DNA of 64,000 nt from assembly GCF_034190915.1 (NCBI RefSeq), contig NW_026947486.1, positions 99,801,123 through 99,865,122 of the forward strand, in the 5' to 3' direction. Position numbers and translations under genes: made by a program. The notes beneath the pieces are model-generated. The model was not told the DNA's origin, ran no database searches, and was given only the letters and a program-made list of their open reading frames with translations. This DNA comes from Cavia porcellus (lineage: Eukaryota > Chordata > Mammalia > Rodentia > Caviidae). This document shows positions 22,283-33,509 of this stretch, one piece after another (the first letter of the stretch is position 1; each line of letters starts with the position of its first letter).

Positions 22283-22452
22283 AATTAAAAGAAGAACTAC
22301 TACTATGATCCAGAAATCACACAACAGGGTACACCTAACAAAAAGGACTGAAAGCTCCTTTGAGGAGACAGCTGCGCCCCCATGGGGAGTCAATCACTTT
22401 TCATAATATTCAAGATATGGAATCATCTTAGATGTCCCTCAAAAACTGAATA

Positions 22453-22545
22453 AAGGCTGGGATGCAGCTCAGTGGCATAAGCGCCTGCCTGGTAAGCACA
22501 AGGTTCTGAGATTTATTCCCGGTACCACAAAACACAAAACAAAAC
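22453..22545 (+). mobile_element. ID-like SINE nested in L1
   Basis: AAGGCTGGGATGCAGCTCAGT, GGCATAAGCGCCTGCCTGGT and CGGTACCACAAAACACAAAA. Confidence 0.85.
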
Positions 22546-22561
22546 TTAGCAATATAAGCAA

Positions 22562-22588
22562 AGAATAAATAAATAAATAAATAAACCT
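22562..22588 (+). repeat. (AAAT)n microsatellite
   Basis: About six AAAT units downstream of the ID tail. Confidence 0.85.
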
Positions 22589-22640
22589 ATGGATTAAAAA
22601 AATTAAATTTTAAAAATTGAATAAAGAAAATGTGAGATAG

Positions 22641-22642
<2 letters not shown>

Positions 22643-22684
<42 letters not shown>
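22643..22684 (+). repeat. (CA)n microsatellite
   Basis: About 21 uninterrupted CA units. Confidence 0.95.
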
Positions 22685-22686
<2 letters not shown>

Positions 22687-23181
22687 TACATACACTGGGA
22701 TACTATTTAGACAAAGCAAGAATAAAATATTAGACTTTGTGACACCATGGGACGAGCTGAAGGAAACAAGTAAGTGAAATAGCCAGACACTGAAAGAGAA
22801 ATACTGCGTGATCTTACTCATCTGTGGAATCGAAGAACATTAATACTGTAAAGTAGCAGAATGGTGACTACTGAGGTAGATGCTGAGTAGGTGTGAGGTA
22901 GTGAGGGGCTGCGGAAGGGGAAGCTTGGTCAAAGGGATATAACCAGAGTTCCCAAGAGTTCAACAGCTCAACAGGAGTAAATTCCAAGAGACCTACTTTC
23001 AGCAAGGTGACTAGTATTCCTGAAAAATGGATTGGATTCTCTAGCACAAAATGCTAACTGTGTGAAGCGTGACTTGTAATTACCTAGACATAACTACTCC
23101 ACAACAAATACGTACTTCAAAGCATCGTGATATTCATAGTAAACACATACAATGTTATGACAGTTGGGGAGGTTGGTTACT

Positions 23182-23300
23182 TTTTTGGAACAGGGTCTCA
23201 CTATGTAGTTCAGGAGTGCCTTGAACTGCAAACAATCCTCCTGCCTCTGCCTCCCAAGTGCTGGGATTAAAGGTCTGTGCCACCATGCCTGGCATTATGC
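23182..23300 (-). mobile_element. B1-like SINE, minus strand
   Basis: ACAGGGTCTCACTATGTAGTT, CTCCCAAGTGCTGGGATTAAA and GCCACCATGCCTGGC. Confidence 0.9.
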
Positions 23301-23639
23301 CATTTTTTTTTAAATTTTAAAACTAAACACATTTACTGCATATTTTAAATTGCACATATGTAAAATAAAATGTATTTTATATAAATTTAAAGCCCAGCGA
23401 ACACAGATACTGTCCTCTCTTCCCAGATATTTCTGCTAATGTAAATTCATTTCACTGAATTTTCTAGAAATCACAGTCCCAGGAAAATGATGTTATTCTT
23501 CAAAATCTTTGGAGTTAGTGATGCTTACTTTAAACTGTATAAGTTTTTGTGTAGCCTGGGCTGTATAGAGCTTAAGGCCAGCTGTAGATAAATAGCTAAA
23601 TGATGGGGAAAAAAAAGAAAGAAAAAGGAAGCTTAGATG

Positions 23640-23676
23640 GATGGAAGGAAGGAAGGAAGGAAGAGAGAGAGAAGGA

Positions 23677-23735
<59 letters not shown>
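23640..23735 (+). repeat. (GGAA)n/(GAAA)n microsatellite
   Basis: GGAA units pass through a GAGA patch into about 14 AAAG units. It is purine-only on the plus strand. Frames encoding Lys/Glu-rich peptides here are not genes. Confidence 0.95.
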
Positions 23736-23739
23736 TGAT

Positions 23740-24795
23740 CACACTTTATATAAATTCATTTTTACTACTTGGCTCCGCATCCAAGCCAAGTATTTACAAA
23801 ACCCAAAACGTTTAACTTATAATTTTAAGGATCTTGATTTTGCCCTAAGGTATCCCCTACCTTCCCAGCACATACAGTTTAAAGTAGATGATTAATTGTA
23901 GTTCATGGCTCTCAAATCCACTACTGTTATAGTAATGCTTAGCCTGTGAGTCCAGGCCATATATGATTCCTTTAGCTCTTTGATTACCAAGTCTACACCG
24001 GCCTTTGGATATTCTGAAGTCAGTCCTAGATGGACACTGACATCAGGATAGGGTTCACATCTCTGCACCCCGGCGCTCTCCATTGGCTGGGTTCTCTGTG
24101 CTCCAGTGTTCTCCTGTGACACAGAAAGGTTGTCAAAGGTGTATCTGCAATCTCCTGACTGTCACTGGTAGAAACCAGCTACCTGTCAGATAAGCTCCCT
24201 CTTCTTGGTGGATCCCCTGTAGTCCTCATTAGCTACTTCATTGTTATACGGATACCTTGAAAGCAGTAATAGCTACCATTCACTGCATCCCCAGTGTGTG
24301 CCTACAGCGCCCCCTCCCCACTATGTGCTAACACCCCCAGCTCCACCCCTCCATCCCTACTACTGACACTGTGTTAAGCAGGTAGGCTTTCTCAGCAACA
24401 CACAAGTATAGTAAATAGAGGATTTCCAGGGGTTTCTATGGCTTGACCTCCAGATTCCTTTTGGTCTCTCACTGCCTGCTCTCCCAAGATGGCTAAGTAG
24501 AACCAAACTCCCAGTACTTCAGGGCTCACCTTTAAGTCAGTCTTCAGAATATACTGGATAACTTGAAGATTCATAGTTCTGTCTTTCTGCTTGACTTGGA
24601 TACCTGACTTAACAACATCATGGTAAAGCTTTGGAAGCCTGGCAGCAGCTTCTAGTTTCCCAAGAGGACAGTTTCCTTAATAACTGAGCCATCTGTGTCA
24701 TCCCAGGGGACATCATCTCTAAGGGAGCAGTAAGTGTGAGAATCCAGATGCAGTTGTGCAGCCACAGTCAAGTCACTCAACCGCTTTACATGTGA
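23740..24795. other. No gene recognised
   Basis: No clear exon or repeat. Weak MIR-like phrasing occurs near 24,260-24,330, not strong enough to call. Confidence 0.35.
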
Positions 24796-24797
24796 GT

Positions 24798-24896
24798 GTT
24801 TTGTTTTGTTTTCTTTGGTACCAGGAATTGAATTCATGACCTTGCACTTACCAGGCAGGCACTGTGCCGCTGAGCTAAATCACCAGCTACACATTA
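24798..24896 (-). mobile_element. ID-like SINE, minus strand
   Basis: GGTACCAGGAATTGAATTCA, CTTACCAGGCAGGCACTGTG and CGCTGAGCTAAATCACCAGC, preceded by a TTTTG-rich tail. Confidence 0.9.
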
Positions 24897-25327
24897 ATTT
24901 TTTTTCTGAAATAAAAGTATTTGGAAGGCCATTCACAAATGAGAAGCCATCTGGGGATGACAGTGCACAATGAAGTATGGTACCATTGTTACCCCCTGGT
25001 TGATGTGCTTTGAAATTTTGTTGTAGTTTTTCTTCCTCCTCCTCTTCTTCTTTTCTTTTTTATTATTGAAATAAAATAGATTTGGAAAAAAAAAAGAATA
25101 CCAAATGAGAAGTCACTTTATCTACTTGCCAAGAAAAACCCTGCCAGAGGGACAGGAAATAGTACTGCAATGTCACATGTATAAATGCTTCATGGCATTC
25201 AGCTGAGTACCCCAATGCTTTCATCTCATGCCAGGTGCAGTGCTGTCTCTGAGACTACAAATACCAGGAAAGGGAGTTGATGCTTATTTACTTCTCATGT
25301 GAATATGCCTTTACACACTGTGTGTAG

Positions 25328-25361
<34 letters not shown>

Positions 25362-25402
25362 CTGTCTGTCTGTGTGTCTGTCTGTGTGTCTGTGTTGTGT
25401 GT
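25328..25402 (+). repeat. (TG)n / (TGTC)n microsatellite
   Basis: A TG run interrupted by TCTGTC units. Confidence 0.95.
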
Positions 25403-25429
25403 TGTGCCTCTTTTATATTAAGTAACTTT

Positions 25430-25517
25430 TGTTTCTTGTGGTGCTGAGGATGGAACCGAGGGTCTTGCCATACTACATAGGAAAGCGTTCTACCATTAAG
25501 CTACATGCCGAGTGCTT
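25430..25517 (-). mobile_element. ID-like SINE, minus strand, diverged
   Basis: GTGCTGAGGATGGAACCGAGG and ACCATTAAGCTACATGCCGAG. Confidence 0.7.
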
Positions 25518-25696
25518 GTGTTCCTTTCTTAAAGAAGCCCTCCTGTCCTCGCGTATATGACTACTTCACATAAAAGACCTGTAAGCTGCAACAGGTTTGC
25601 ATTTCTTTCAAGTGACATGTAGGCTCTATGGGACCCTACATGTGTTAAATTTGATGTTTAGTTCTCAGAACCCAATTTTACCCTCATTTTAAAATG

Positions 25697-25855
25697 CTTA
25701 GAAGCTGGGCATGGTGACACACAATCCTAATCCCAGCATTTGGAAGGCTCAGACAGGAAGATCACCACACTCTCGAGGACAGCCTGGGGTATAATGAGTT
25801 CAAAGTCTGCTTGAACCACAGAGTGAGACCCTTCCTCAAAAGACTAAAAAAATAG
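25697..25855 (+). mobile_element. B1-like SINE
   Basis: AGCTGGGCATGGTGACACAC, TCCCAGCATTTGGAAGGC and GTGAGACCCTTCCTCAAAAG. Confidence 0.85.
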
Positions 25856-25920
25856 AGCTTAGTGAAAAGTCACACAGATCGTTAAATACTAACTCTCCAC
25901 TTTAAAAACCTTTGCTTTGA

Positions 25921-26045
25921 GGCCAGGCATGGTGACACATACCTGTAATCCCAGCACTCAGGAAGTAGAGGCAGGTGGATCTCTGTGAGTTCCAGGCCAG
26001 CCTGAGCTGCAAGGTGAATTCAAGGCCAGCTTGAACTAAAAGACA
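25921..26045 (+). mobile_element. B1-like SINE
   Basis: AGGCATGGTGACACATACCTG, AATCCCAGCACTCAGG and TTCCAGGCCAGCCTGAGC. The tail leads into a CA microsatellite. Confidence 0.9.
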
Positions 26046-26057
26046 TACACACGCATG

Positions 26058-26107
<50 letters not shown>
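26046..26107 (+). repeat. (CA)n microsatellite in SINE tail
   Basis: ACACGCATGCACGC, then about 25 CA units. Confidence 0.95.
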
Positions 26108-26108
<1 letters not shown>

Positions 26109-26339
26109 GGTGCTTGGGAGCCAAACAATGTAGTCAGGGGTAGAGCACTTCCCTAGAATTCCCGAAGCCCTGCATTTAGCCTGAACATGCTGAAAAACAA
26201 TAAGATATATTTGCATGCATTATCATTAAGAAGCAGGTGGATGAGCATTGCTGAGTCTTAAAGCACAGGTAAAAGAGAAAGATTTCTGCCAGATCTCCAT
26301 CTCATATTTTGCATAAGCACAAAGAAGCATCTTAAAACC

Positions 26340-26470
26340 AATCTTCAAAGCAAGGTCCACTGGCACAGACCTGTAATTCCAGTATTCAGAGGTTTGACAT
26401 AGGACCATCAAGAGTTTGAGGCCAACCTGCACAACTTAAGGACAGCCTGTCTCTAAAACCAAAACCCAAA
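26340..26470 (+). mobile_element. B1-like SINE, diverged
   Basis: CCTGTAATTCCAGTATTCAGA, TTTGAGGCCAACCTGCAC and CTGTCTCTAAAACC. Confidence 0.65.
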
Positions 26471-26479
26471 ATCCCCTAA

Positions 26480-27050
26480 ATCCTGTATTTTCAGAAAAAC
26501 AACCTAAAAATTTGGGCTTGGTTAACTTGATCACTGTTAAAATCTCTCGTCTGATCGTGGAAAAGCTGTAGATGTCTGACTTCACCATGGCTGCCTAACT
26601 GAAAGACCACTTCCGGTGCAGCCCAGTTGTTCAGCTCAGTGGGGAAGGGATCTTGACTCGTGTCCCTGTGTCCACCACTGTCCTGCCTATAGAAGGAAGC
26701 ACACAAGGCAGGGATCATGTCCTCAGGGGACACTGTAATCACCACACAGTGCATTGGTGAAACATTTGCTGTAAAGACTGGCAAGCTGCCTGAGCTTCTG
26801 GAACCGCAGTGAGACCTGAGCTAACCCACACTGCCTCAGGACCATTCCAGCACCCAGAGTTTCTCCCCATCCCTGCCAGTGCAGGGCCTGCCTGCCCCTG
26901 ACTCAGCTGGCCACACTCTCCTACTCACTGGCTCCGCCCAAGTCACAGGAACCATCTCGCAGTTACTCCTGCAGCTCAAGTCCACTATCACCGCAAATCT
27001 CTGCACCACCAGCTTCTTCTGCTGCCATTCCCTGCCCAGGGATCCTAGCA
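26480..27050. other. No gene recognised
   Basis: GC-richer than its neighbours (about 26,630-27,050), with open frames on both strands but no recognised domain or splice structure. Confidence 0.35.
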
Positions 27051-27054
27051 AAAC

Positions 27055-27285
27055 TTCTTGTGTCACTTTTTCAGGGAAGCTTTCCCTGACCACCTACCCT
27101 AAAGGAACTTGATATTAGGGGCCTCAGAACCCTTATTATGCGAATTTCTTTTATTCATCTAGTGTATTAACTGTCTCCCCTTGACAGCAGTCAGTTCTCT
27201 GAGAACAGGCACCTTATCTATGGTACCACTGTATTCCCAAGTTTACACCAAGACCCCAGTGCTTACTGTTGAATAAGTCAATGTA
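27055..27285 (+). mobile_element. LINE-2 3'-end remnant
   Basis: GGAAGCTTTCCCTGACCACC, then GTCAGTTCTCTGAGAACAGG, CACCTTATCTATGG and GCTTACTGTTGAATAAGT. This order is characteristic of old L2 3' ends. Confidence 0.7.
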
Positions 27286-27545
27286 AGACTCTCTCAAAAC
27301 CTCCCTCAAGTTCCGTCTTCTGAATCAAAACCACCTGGACGTCCTCCAACCCTTTGCTCTTCTGGAGATTAATCCTCTCAGTTTAGCACCCAAAGGTTCA
27401 ATGACTGCCTGAATAACTCATCTTTGCAGGTTCCCTAGAAGCTAAGTCAATACATCCTCAAAGGCTCGTGGGCCAATAAGAGTCCTCAGGTGAGGTCCTT
27501 GTGGACATCTGCACATGAGTTTCATGAGAATCAGACAGATCATGG

Positions 27546-27645
27546 GCCCGGAGTGGTGGTGCATACCTGTAATCCAAGCTACTAGGAATGATGAGACAAG
27601 AGTTCAGTCTGGATAAATTAGCAAGACCCTATCTCACACACAACA
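27546..27645 (+). mobile_element. B1-like SINE
   Basis: CGGAGTGGTGGTGCATACCTG, TAATCCAAGCTACTAGG and GCAAGACCCTATCTCAC. Confidence 0.75.
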
Positions 27646-27894
27646 AAAATCATAGTAAGAATAATAAAGGTTGTAGATATAGCCCAGAGGTAAGTTCAAT
27701 CTTCATAATAAAAATGAGTAAGTGTTTAAAAAGCAAGGGAATTACTTAACAGTGAGTCATTTGATGGTCTGGCATAAGAATACATTTTAGAGCCTAGGAT
27801 GGGTTTCTCAGACTTTGAGCAAATGTCCCTGAATACTTTTTCTTTTCTATAGCTTTTGACAGACAGCAAGGAGAGTGAGAAGCCATGAAGTAGT

Positions 27895-28010
27895 GAAGGT
27901 ACGATGGTGCACACCTATAACCTCAGCAGTCATGGAGGTACAGCAAGAGGACAGCATGCTCAAGGCCAGCCTCAGCAAACAGAGTCTTGTGAGATGTTTC
28001 AAATTTTTAA
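27895..28010 (+). mobile_element. B1-like SINE, diverged
   Basis: ACGATGGTGCACACCTATAAC, GCAGTCATGGAGGTAC and CAAGGCCAGCCTCAGC. An ID fragment may follow (28,030-28,075, GCAGCTCAGGGACG). Confidence 0.6.
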
Positions 28011-28324
28011 AAATTAAAATAAAAAGAGCCAAGCATGCAGCTCAGGGACGTATTGGTTTCAGTCTCCAGTAGCACACCCAGAACAGGCCATGAACCTGTT
28101 ACTAAAGTTTTATTTATATTGCCAAATAGTTCAGATGTGACCTTGTGCACTGCACACAGAAGGGATCTACATACAAGTATTATTTAATGTTTAAATTTAA
28201 TGTATGTGTATGTTCTTTTTATAAGTATACATTAAACCAATACAAATCATATTAGTTTCAAGAAATTATGAAGATTCCTTTGCATGTGTTGCTGGGGTTT
28301 GAACATAGACCCTCATACATCTTA

Positions 28325-28740
28325 AGTGCCACATCTTGTGCAAAGGATGCAGGCACTGACGGGACAATGCAAGATTAAGAGAACACAAAACACACAGGAA
28401 AGTGGGGACAGGCTGGGACAAGGCCCTCCGGTGGAGAAGTGGCAATGCCACACCAGCACCTTTATTTATACACAGTAAAAAGGGAAGCACGCCACAGGGT
28501 CACAAGTGCAAGGTCTTGGTGAGAACACAAAACAGGGAGCATTTCAGAGTCATCTGTGCTACAATTAACAGGACAGAGCAGCAAGCTGGACACCTGCTGA
28601 TGCGCTGCTGACCTAGAGGTCAACTTGTTTCCATGTGGGGGGAATGCTCCTGGCATTCCATGTTCCTGGGACCAGCTTTGCTCTAGCCCCAGGGAGTCCA
28701 CTGACCCCCATCTCAGCCACAGCTCAGCTGTTCCACACAG
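28325..28740 (-). mobile_element. ERV LTR-like block, minus strand
   Basis: CCTTTATTTATACAC at 28,460 reads on the minus strand as a TATAAATAAAGG motif, as in the polyadenylation region of many ERV LTRs. Edges and family are unknown, and the call rests on this feature and the overall composition. Confidence 0.4.
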
Positions 28741-28780
28741 GTAAGTGCTCTACCACAGAGCTACATTTCCAGTCCCCAGA
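28741..28780 (-). mobile_element. ID fragment, minus strand
   Basis: GTAAGTGCTCTACCACAGAGC followed by TACATTTCCAGTCCC. Confidence 0.5.
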
Positions 28781-28784
28781 AAAG

Positions 28785-29635
28785 GTAATGGAGTGCTTCA
28801 GGACAAGACAGGATGGCCTTCTCAGACTTCAGGCAACTTCCCTAAATACATAATGCTTCTCAGAATTGAAATCCTTTCCTCCATTTCCTGTCACCTTCCT
28901 CTCTTACAATCCTTCCTTCTTTCTGTTAAAGCTGGCTGAGGGTAGGGGACTTCTTTTCTGACTGTCACTAAAAGATACACATCTTTCTGGTCTTCAACTC
29001 TGTTATCAATAAAATTACACTTGCCTGAAGCTAGAGGACACCGCTTGCAAGATCCAGTCCAGGTCTGAAGACTCCATTAAGGAAAAACTGCTCCAGGACT
29101 TTTACACCAAGACATGGATGCTACTCTTAACAATGACTTTCAATAAGCTCATGTGCCCAACTAGACTGTTAACAAAAATCAATAAAAAATGGAAAACTGG
29201 TTTGGATTCTTCGATACTGGATTGATTACATCAGCTTTCAAAGAAGGGCAGTGTCAGGGCTGAGAATGCTTGCTGACTGACATTTCTGCCTGAAGATCCA
29301 TCCTGAGTCAACAAGCCCAAATGAGGACTTGCACCTCTCACCATAGTTGTGTGGCTCTCATCAATCCTGGTTCCCTTCTGACCCCTCGACTGACCAGCTG
29401 CCGACCTCAGCTCAGCTCCTTAGTGCAGTTTACTTGTGGTCTTATCACTCTGGCCTCTTGGCTCCACTCTGTAGCTGCTAGAGAGCTTCTTCCCATACCC
29501 TGTCTCAAATCCACTCTGTTACTGAAGTCCAGAGAGACCTTTCACCTCTTGGCTGGAGCCCCACCTATGTCTCTAACCAAGTGGGTGACTTCTCAGCAAT
29601 TTAGCCCTACTTCCTCATCTATAAAAGGGTGAGAA
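28785..29635. other. No gene recognised
   Basis: Unique-looking sequence with one 103-codon frame at 29,321-29,632. It shows no domain or splice signals and is likely fortuitous. Confidence 0.35.
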
Positions 29636-29637
29636 TA

Positions 29638-29806
<169 letters not shown>

Positions 29807-30039
29807 TCTCAAAAGTCCCATTTTATTCTAGGAACCAAACTTCTATGAGAGCAAAAGCAAAAGAAATTGTTATGCCTTTTTTTCAATAACAGTCGTTACT
29901 CCAGCACTGACTAATATCATTGATCCTGTCAGCTTTCCTGAAGTCGCTGGTATTAAGAACAGAAAGTACAAAATCCTTAGATCCCACTAATCTGAAACAA
30001 ATACAGTGGTAAATCCCAGTCTATATACAATTTTAAATT

Positions 30040-30310
30040 GTCCCTCTACTTAGATCCATCCAATCATTCAACAAACACTGAGCACCTATTTGTAACAAAT
30101 ACAGAAGGTCTATTTGCCTCCTCAGCCCCTCCCTTCTCTGCTTCCTGGCTACTGTGTGTTGACCAGCTTGCCTCCACCAGACCCTTCTGCCATGAGTTTA
30201 TGCTTTGGATCCAGCCAACCGTGAACTGTATGCAGTGGAAACTGTGAGCCAAATAAACCTCTCCTCCTTTAAACTCTAGTTCTTGGACGTTTTGTACCAG
30301 CAAAAGAAAA
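30040..30310 (+). mobile_element. MaLR-type LTR fragment, plus strand
   Basis: AAACTGTGAGCCAAATAAAC with AATAAA at 30,252-30,257, then CTCTAGTTCTTGG and GTTTTGTACCAGCAAAAG. This is the standard 3' half of rodent MaLR LTRs. Confidence 0.65.
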
Positions 30311-30469
30311 GTGACTATTATACCAGTGAACTATGTGCAGCATGAAGGGGCAAACTTCACTGTGTGCAGATATAAGGAGGAGCTTGTGTGCAGCCGTAAT
30401 TTCCTATCTGGTTGCACATCAGAATCAGCTGAGGAGTTTCCTTTCTTTGATTGAAAAAGAAATGTAAAG

Positions 30470-30622
30470 TAAGGCACAGCAACTCCTATGGGCAATCCCC
30501 GCCCTCAGGATGCTGAGGCAGAATGATGACAATTTCGAGATTAACCTCAGCCACACAGAAAGTGTGACATCAATGTGGGTGACACAGTAAGACACTACCA
30601 AAAGCCTAAACAAATTAAAAAA
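30470..30622 (+). mobile_element. B1-like SINE, diverged
   Basis: CCCGCCCTCAGGATGCTGAGG, ACCTCAGCCACACAG and GACACAGTAAGACACTACC. Confidence 0.5.
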
Positions 30623-30749
30623 ATACATAAATAGGAGGCAAAACAGGGAAACAAATGACAACATTTTAAAGACCTCCAACACCAGATGCCTAGTTTTCTT
30701 GCTCCAAAGCAATTCTGGTGTCAGGTTTTGGGTTTGCTTTGTTTTGTTT

Positions 30750-30829
30750 TGAGGTACTGTGAGGGATTTAGTGCAGGGCACTGCTTACCTTAAGCAAAGG
30801 CTCTTCCACTGAGTTACAGAGCCAGCCCC
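30750..30829 (-). mobile_element. ID-like SINE, minus strand, diverged
   Basis: GAGGTACTGTGAGGGATTTAG, CTCTTCCACTGAGTTACAG and AGCCAGCCCC. Confidence 0.65.
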
Positions 30830-30834
30830 TATTA

Positions 30835-31215
30835 CAAGCTTTTGTATCCTGCTGCAACCCGCAGGGCTTTTGAGGTTCTTAGGGTGAAAGACTACAAGAG
30901 GATAAGAAAAAATAAAGAGATAAAGCAAAGGCCCCTTCACTGCAGGGCCTTTTATTTATACCTTCTTAGCAACTTAATGTCCTGATAACACCCTGTTCTC
31001 CTAGCAACCCACTATTCAGATTGTCTTGGGGCTTGGCGTTTTTGGGGTTGAAGTAGCTTCTTCAGATGGCTTGACCCAGGTGTCCTTTGTTCTTGGGAGG
31101 GCCACATGCCAGCCCTGCACCTGTGGTGAGTTTCCAGCTTCAAGGCTCCCAACAGTATCCGCCTGTTACCACATAAAGGGAAGAAATACAATCCAGGCTC
31201 TTGTGCCCTGAGCAA
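30835..31215 (-). mobile_element. ERV LTR-like block, minus strand
   Basis: GCCTTTTATTTATACC at about 30,948 is a reversed TATAAATAAAAGGC polyadenylation region. The second half (31,010-31,170: GTCTTGGGGCTTGGCG, GGTTGAAGTAGCTTCTTC, GGCTCCCAACA) recurs in similar form at 62,870-63,050, which supports an interspersed family. Confidence 0.5.
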
Positions 31216-31399
31216 TGAATTGTACAGTGGTAAGTGGCAAACAAAGCTCAATGACTATTACCACCCCTCCAAAAAATCATAGAAACATCACCTAAATCAT
31301 ATTTATTAAGGTGTTGGGAAGAGCCAACATTCTTCATAAAAAGAAAAAAAAATGCATTTGATGGCGGTTTGATCCAGTACCCTGCAGCATTCTTTCTTT

Positions 31400-31492
31400 C
31401 ATAACAAGTTGTGACACTTGTAACCCCAGTATTCTGGGAGGTTGAGAAAGAGTCGCCAGCATGACCCTCCCTGAAGTACATTGCTAAAATTC
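31400..31492 (+). mobile_element. B1-like SINE fragment
   Basis: TTGTGACACTTGTAACCCCAG, TATTCTGGGAGGTTGAG. Confidence 0.5.
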
Positions 31493-31581
31493 TGCCAAAA
31501 CACATAAAAAAAAACCCTTAAGACCATTGTAACACTTGCTTAATTAAAATAAGTAAAAGACACGGCTCAGTGACATTGACT

Positions 31582-31980
31582 CTTTTTTTTTTTTAATTTT
31601 ATTTAAAGAAAAAAAAATGAAACAGTAAAATGGTACAAGTACTACAAAATTTCACAAAAAAACAGTAATCAATCACTAGTTAATAGATTACATATTGTCA
31701 TCTTAAAAACAGTTGTTCAAGTTACAAAATTAAAGCATACCAAGTGGACATTCAGACAGAGAGACTGCAAACAGTTGTGTTCAATGATCCAACAGAAAGT
31801 TAGTAATCTGGTCATCTATCTTACACACCTAAACACACTCGCAGTTGTATCCTTTAGAGCACTTTCTTTTCCTCTCTTTTTTACAATAACATTTACACAT
31901 CATTACTTTTTTTTGGAAGAGAATAAAACCAAATATGACAAAACAAAGCAGTCAGTCAAACCAAAGGATGTACATAGTAC
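31582..31980 (-). mobile_element. 5'-truncated L1 (3'UTR only), minus strand, with TSD
   Basis: This nearly matches 42,182-42,625 of the long L1: CACTAGTTAATAGATTACA, GAGACTGCAAACAGTTGTG, GTATCCTTTAGAGC, ACATAGTACATGA. The A-tail is read in reverse as a T-run at 31,585. TGACATTGACTCTTT at 31,570 and TGACATTAACTCTTT at 31,982 form a near-perfect target-site duplication. Confidence 0.85.
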
Positions 31981-31996
31981 ATGACATTAACTCTTT

Positions 31997-33020
31997 AATC
32001 CAACATGAAAAACTCAACCTCTAGTGACATAAAAAAAAGAAAAAGAAACCTTCTCAATACACTCTATAACTTACACCGATTAGATAAAGCACAGCACAGC
32101 CCCTTCTACTCGCTTGTCGTGTTTAGGGTTAACAGGAAGCTTACAATCCTGCGCCTGCCAACACAGTTGTTGTGCCACTGACCTATATATGTCCAACAGC
32201 CCCTTTAATTAAAAAAACAGGAACCTCAGTCAACCTTTAATATATAATGCACATAACCCTTAACTTACACTTTACTGCTGACAACTATAAACTAACCAAT
32301 CAATTGTTTTTTTTGGAAACTACCAGAAGTCAAAAACTACTCACACCATGCTTCTCAAGTGCTTGCTAGTTCCAAGGAGAGAACACAAAGCACCACCACG
32401 ATGCAAAGCTAGAAACAGATACAGTCACACAACTCCAAGACCCACCTCCACACTCCAAAAAAATCCACATACCCTGGTGACCATTGTGATAGTTTACACA
32501 GTTACGGAAAGCTATAATAACATACTACTTATAAAGTGGTTCCTTAAAGTGTTTTGTCTTTACAATTCTCCGCACATTTGCTTCCTCTGTGAAACGCACA
32601 CATATCTCACTGATGGTCAGTACCTCTGGGGCCACCAGCTCACACGAATGTACACTTCTAGGTTCCCTTGACAAAGATTTTCCTTAACCAGACCAACAAA
32701 AAGATACTTTCAAGGCTCTTGCCTTTTTGAAAATTTACTTCGCACTGAGAGCTTCATTAACATAGAACCGCCAACACCCAATCCCGAGCCACTTACTTCT
32801 AACCAACCCCGCCCCACTTCCGCCCCGCAGTTCCACCCCGCGGGTTCCTGTGCTCCACGCTGAAGGCCAACCAGAGGGCTGCAGCGCCAGGAACCCCCCC
32901 CCCTCCCCAGCATGCCTCAGCTGGGGCTGCGGGGCGCAGCAAGGGAGGGCCCTTGTGAAAAAACCAAATCCAAAAGTGGCTAGTAAGAGCTACCGCACAG
33001 GGCCAAAGGCTAGGATATCT
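31997..33020 (-). other. Possible processed retrosequence, source unknown
   Basis: Read on the minus strand, a GC-rich, CpG-bearing head (32,800-32,960) is followed by about 800 bp of AT-rich sequence resembling a transcript with a 3'UTR. No frame stays open past about 68 codons. An ID-like SINE lies within it. I could not identify a parent gene. Confidence 0.3.
32118..32203 (-). mobile_element. ID-like SINE, minus strand
   Basis: CTTACAATCCTGCGCCTGCC, GTTGTTGTGCCACTGACC and TATATGTCCAACAGCCCC. Confidence 0.7.
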
Positions 33021-33026
33021 GTACCG

Positions 33027-33054
33027 ATCTTTCTTTCTTTCTTTCTTTCTTTCT
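33027..33054 (+). repeat. (TTTC)n microsatellite
   Basis: Six to seven TTTC units. Confidence 0.9.
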
Positions 33055-33114
33055 CTATTCATTTTGGTTTTGATACAAGGGTTCATTATGCATGATAGGA
33101 TTTTCGGTGCAGTA

Positions 33115-33405
33115 AAAGGGAGAATATAAAATGAAAATAGCCTTTATTCTAAGGACGCGGAGAGAACTCCATGACCTCAGGGGCCTGGCTTTCTCTGCTG
33201 GAAACCTGGTGTGGGGGGCACACATATAGTTTCTGACTGGGGTGGTGCTTAAAGTGGTATTGCTGATGTGTGGGCAGCTGATTGGGACTCTTTTCCCGCC
33301 ATGGGTAAATTGTCATGAGGGAGGAGAAAGTGACCTCAAGGTAAACATCCCCTGGTCCTGCCTCCCACTGACTTAATATCCTATCTAGGGCAAAGTGCTT
33401 TCAGT
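33115..33405 (-). mobile_element. ERV LTR-like block, minus strand (tentative)
   Basis: ATAGCCTTTATTCTAAGGAC suggests a reversed polyadenylation region, followed by GC-richer sequence. Assignment is weak. Confidence 0.3.
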
Positions 33406-33409
33406 GTAC

Positions 33410-33502
33410 CCTCAACTGGCCTCAAACTCGCAGTGTTTCTCCTGCCTAGGCTTCCTAGGTGCTGGGATTATAGGCATGTCCACCACACCTGGCAGCTCCT
33501 AT
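33410..33502 (-). mobile_element. B1-like SINE fragment, minus strand
   Basis: CTGGCCTCAAACTCGCAG, TAGGTGCTGGGATTATAGGC and CCACCACACCTGGC. Confidence 0.8.
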
Positions 33503-33509
33503 TTTTAAA

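Larger units (their letters stand above)
22030..23150 (+). mobile_element. L1 ORF2-end/3'UTR fragment, plus strand, with nested SINEs
   Basis: AGTGTAGAGATTCCTCAAAAA, TCATCTTAGATGTCCCTC and AAGTGAAATAGCCAGACACTG are typical L1 end phrases. A B1-like SINE (22,160-22,282), an ID-like SINE (22,453-22,545) and a CA repeat interrupt it. Confidence 0.7.
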
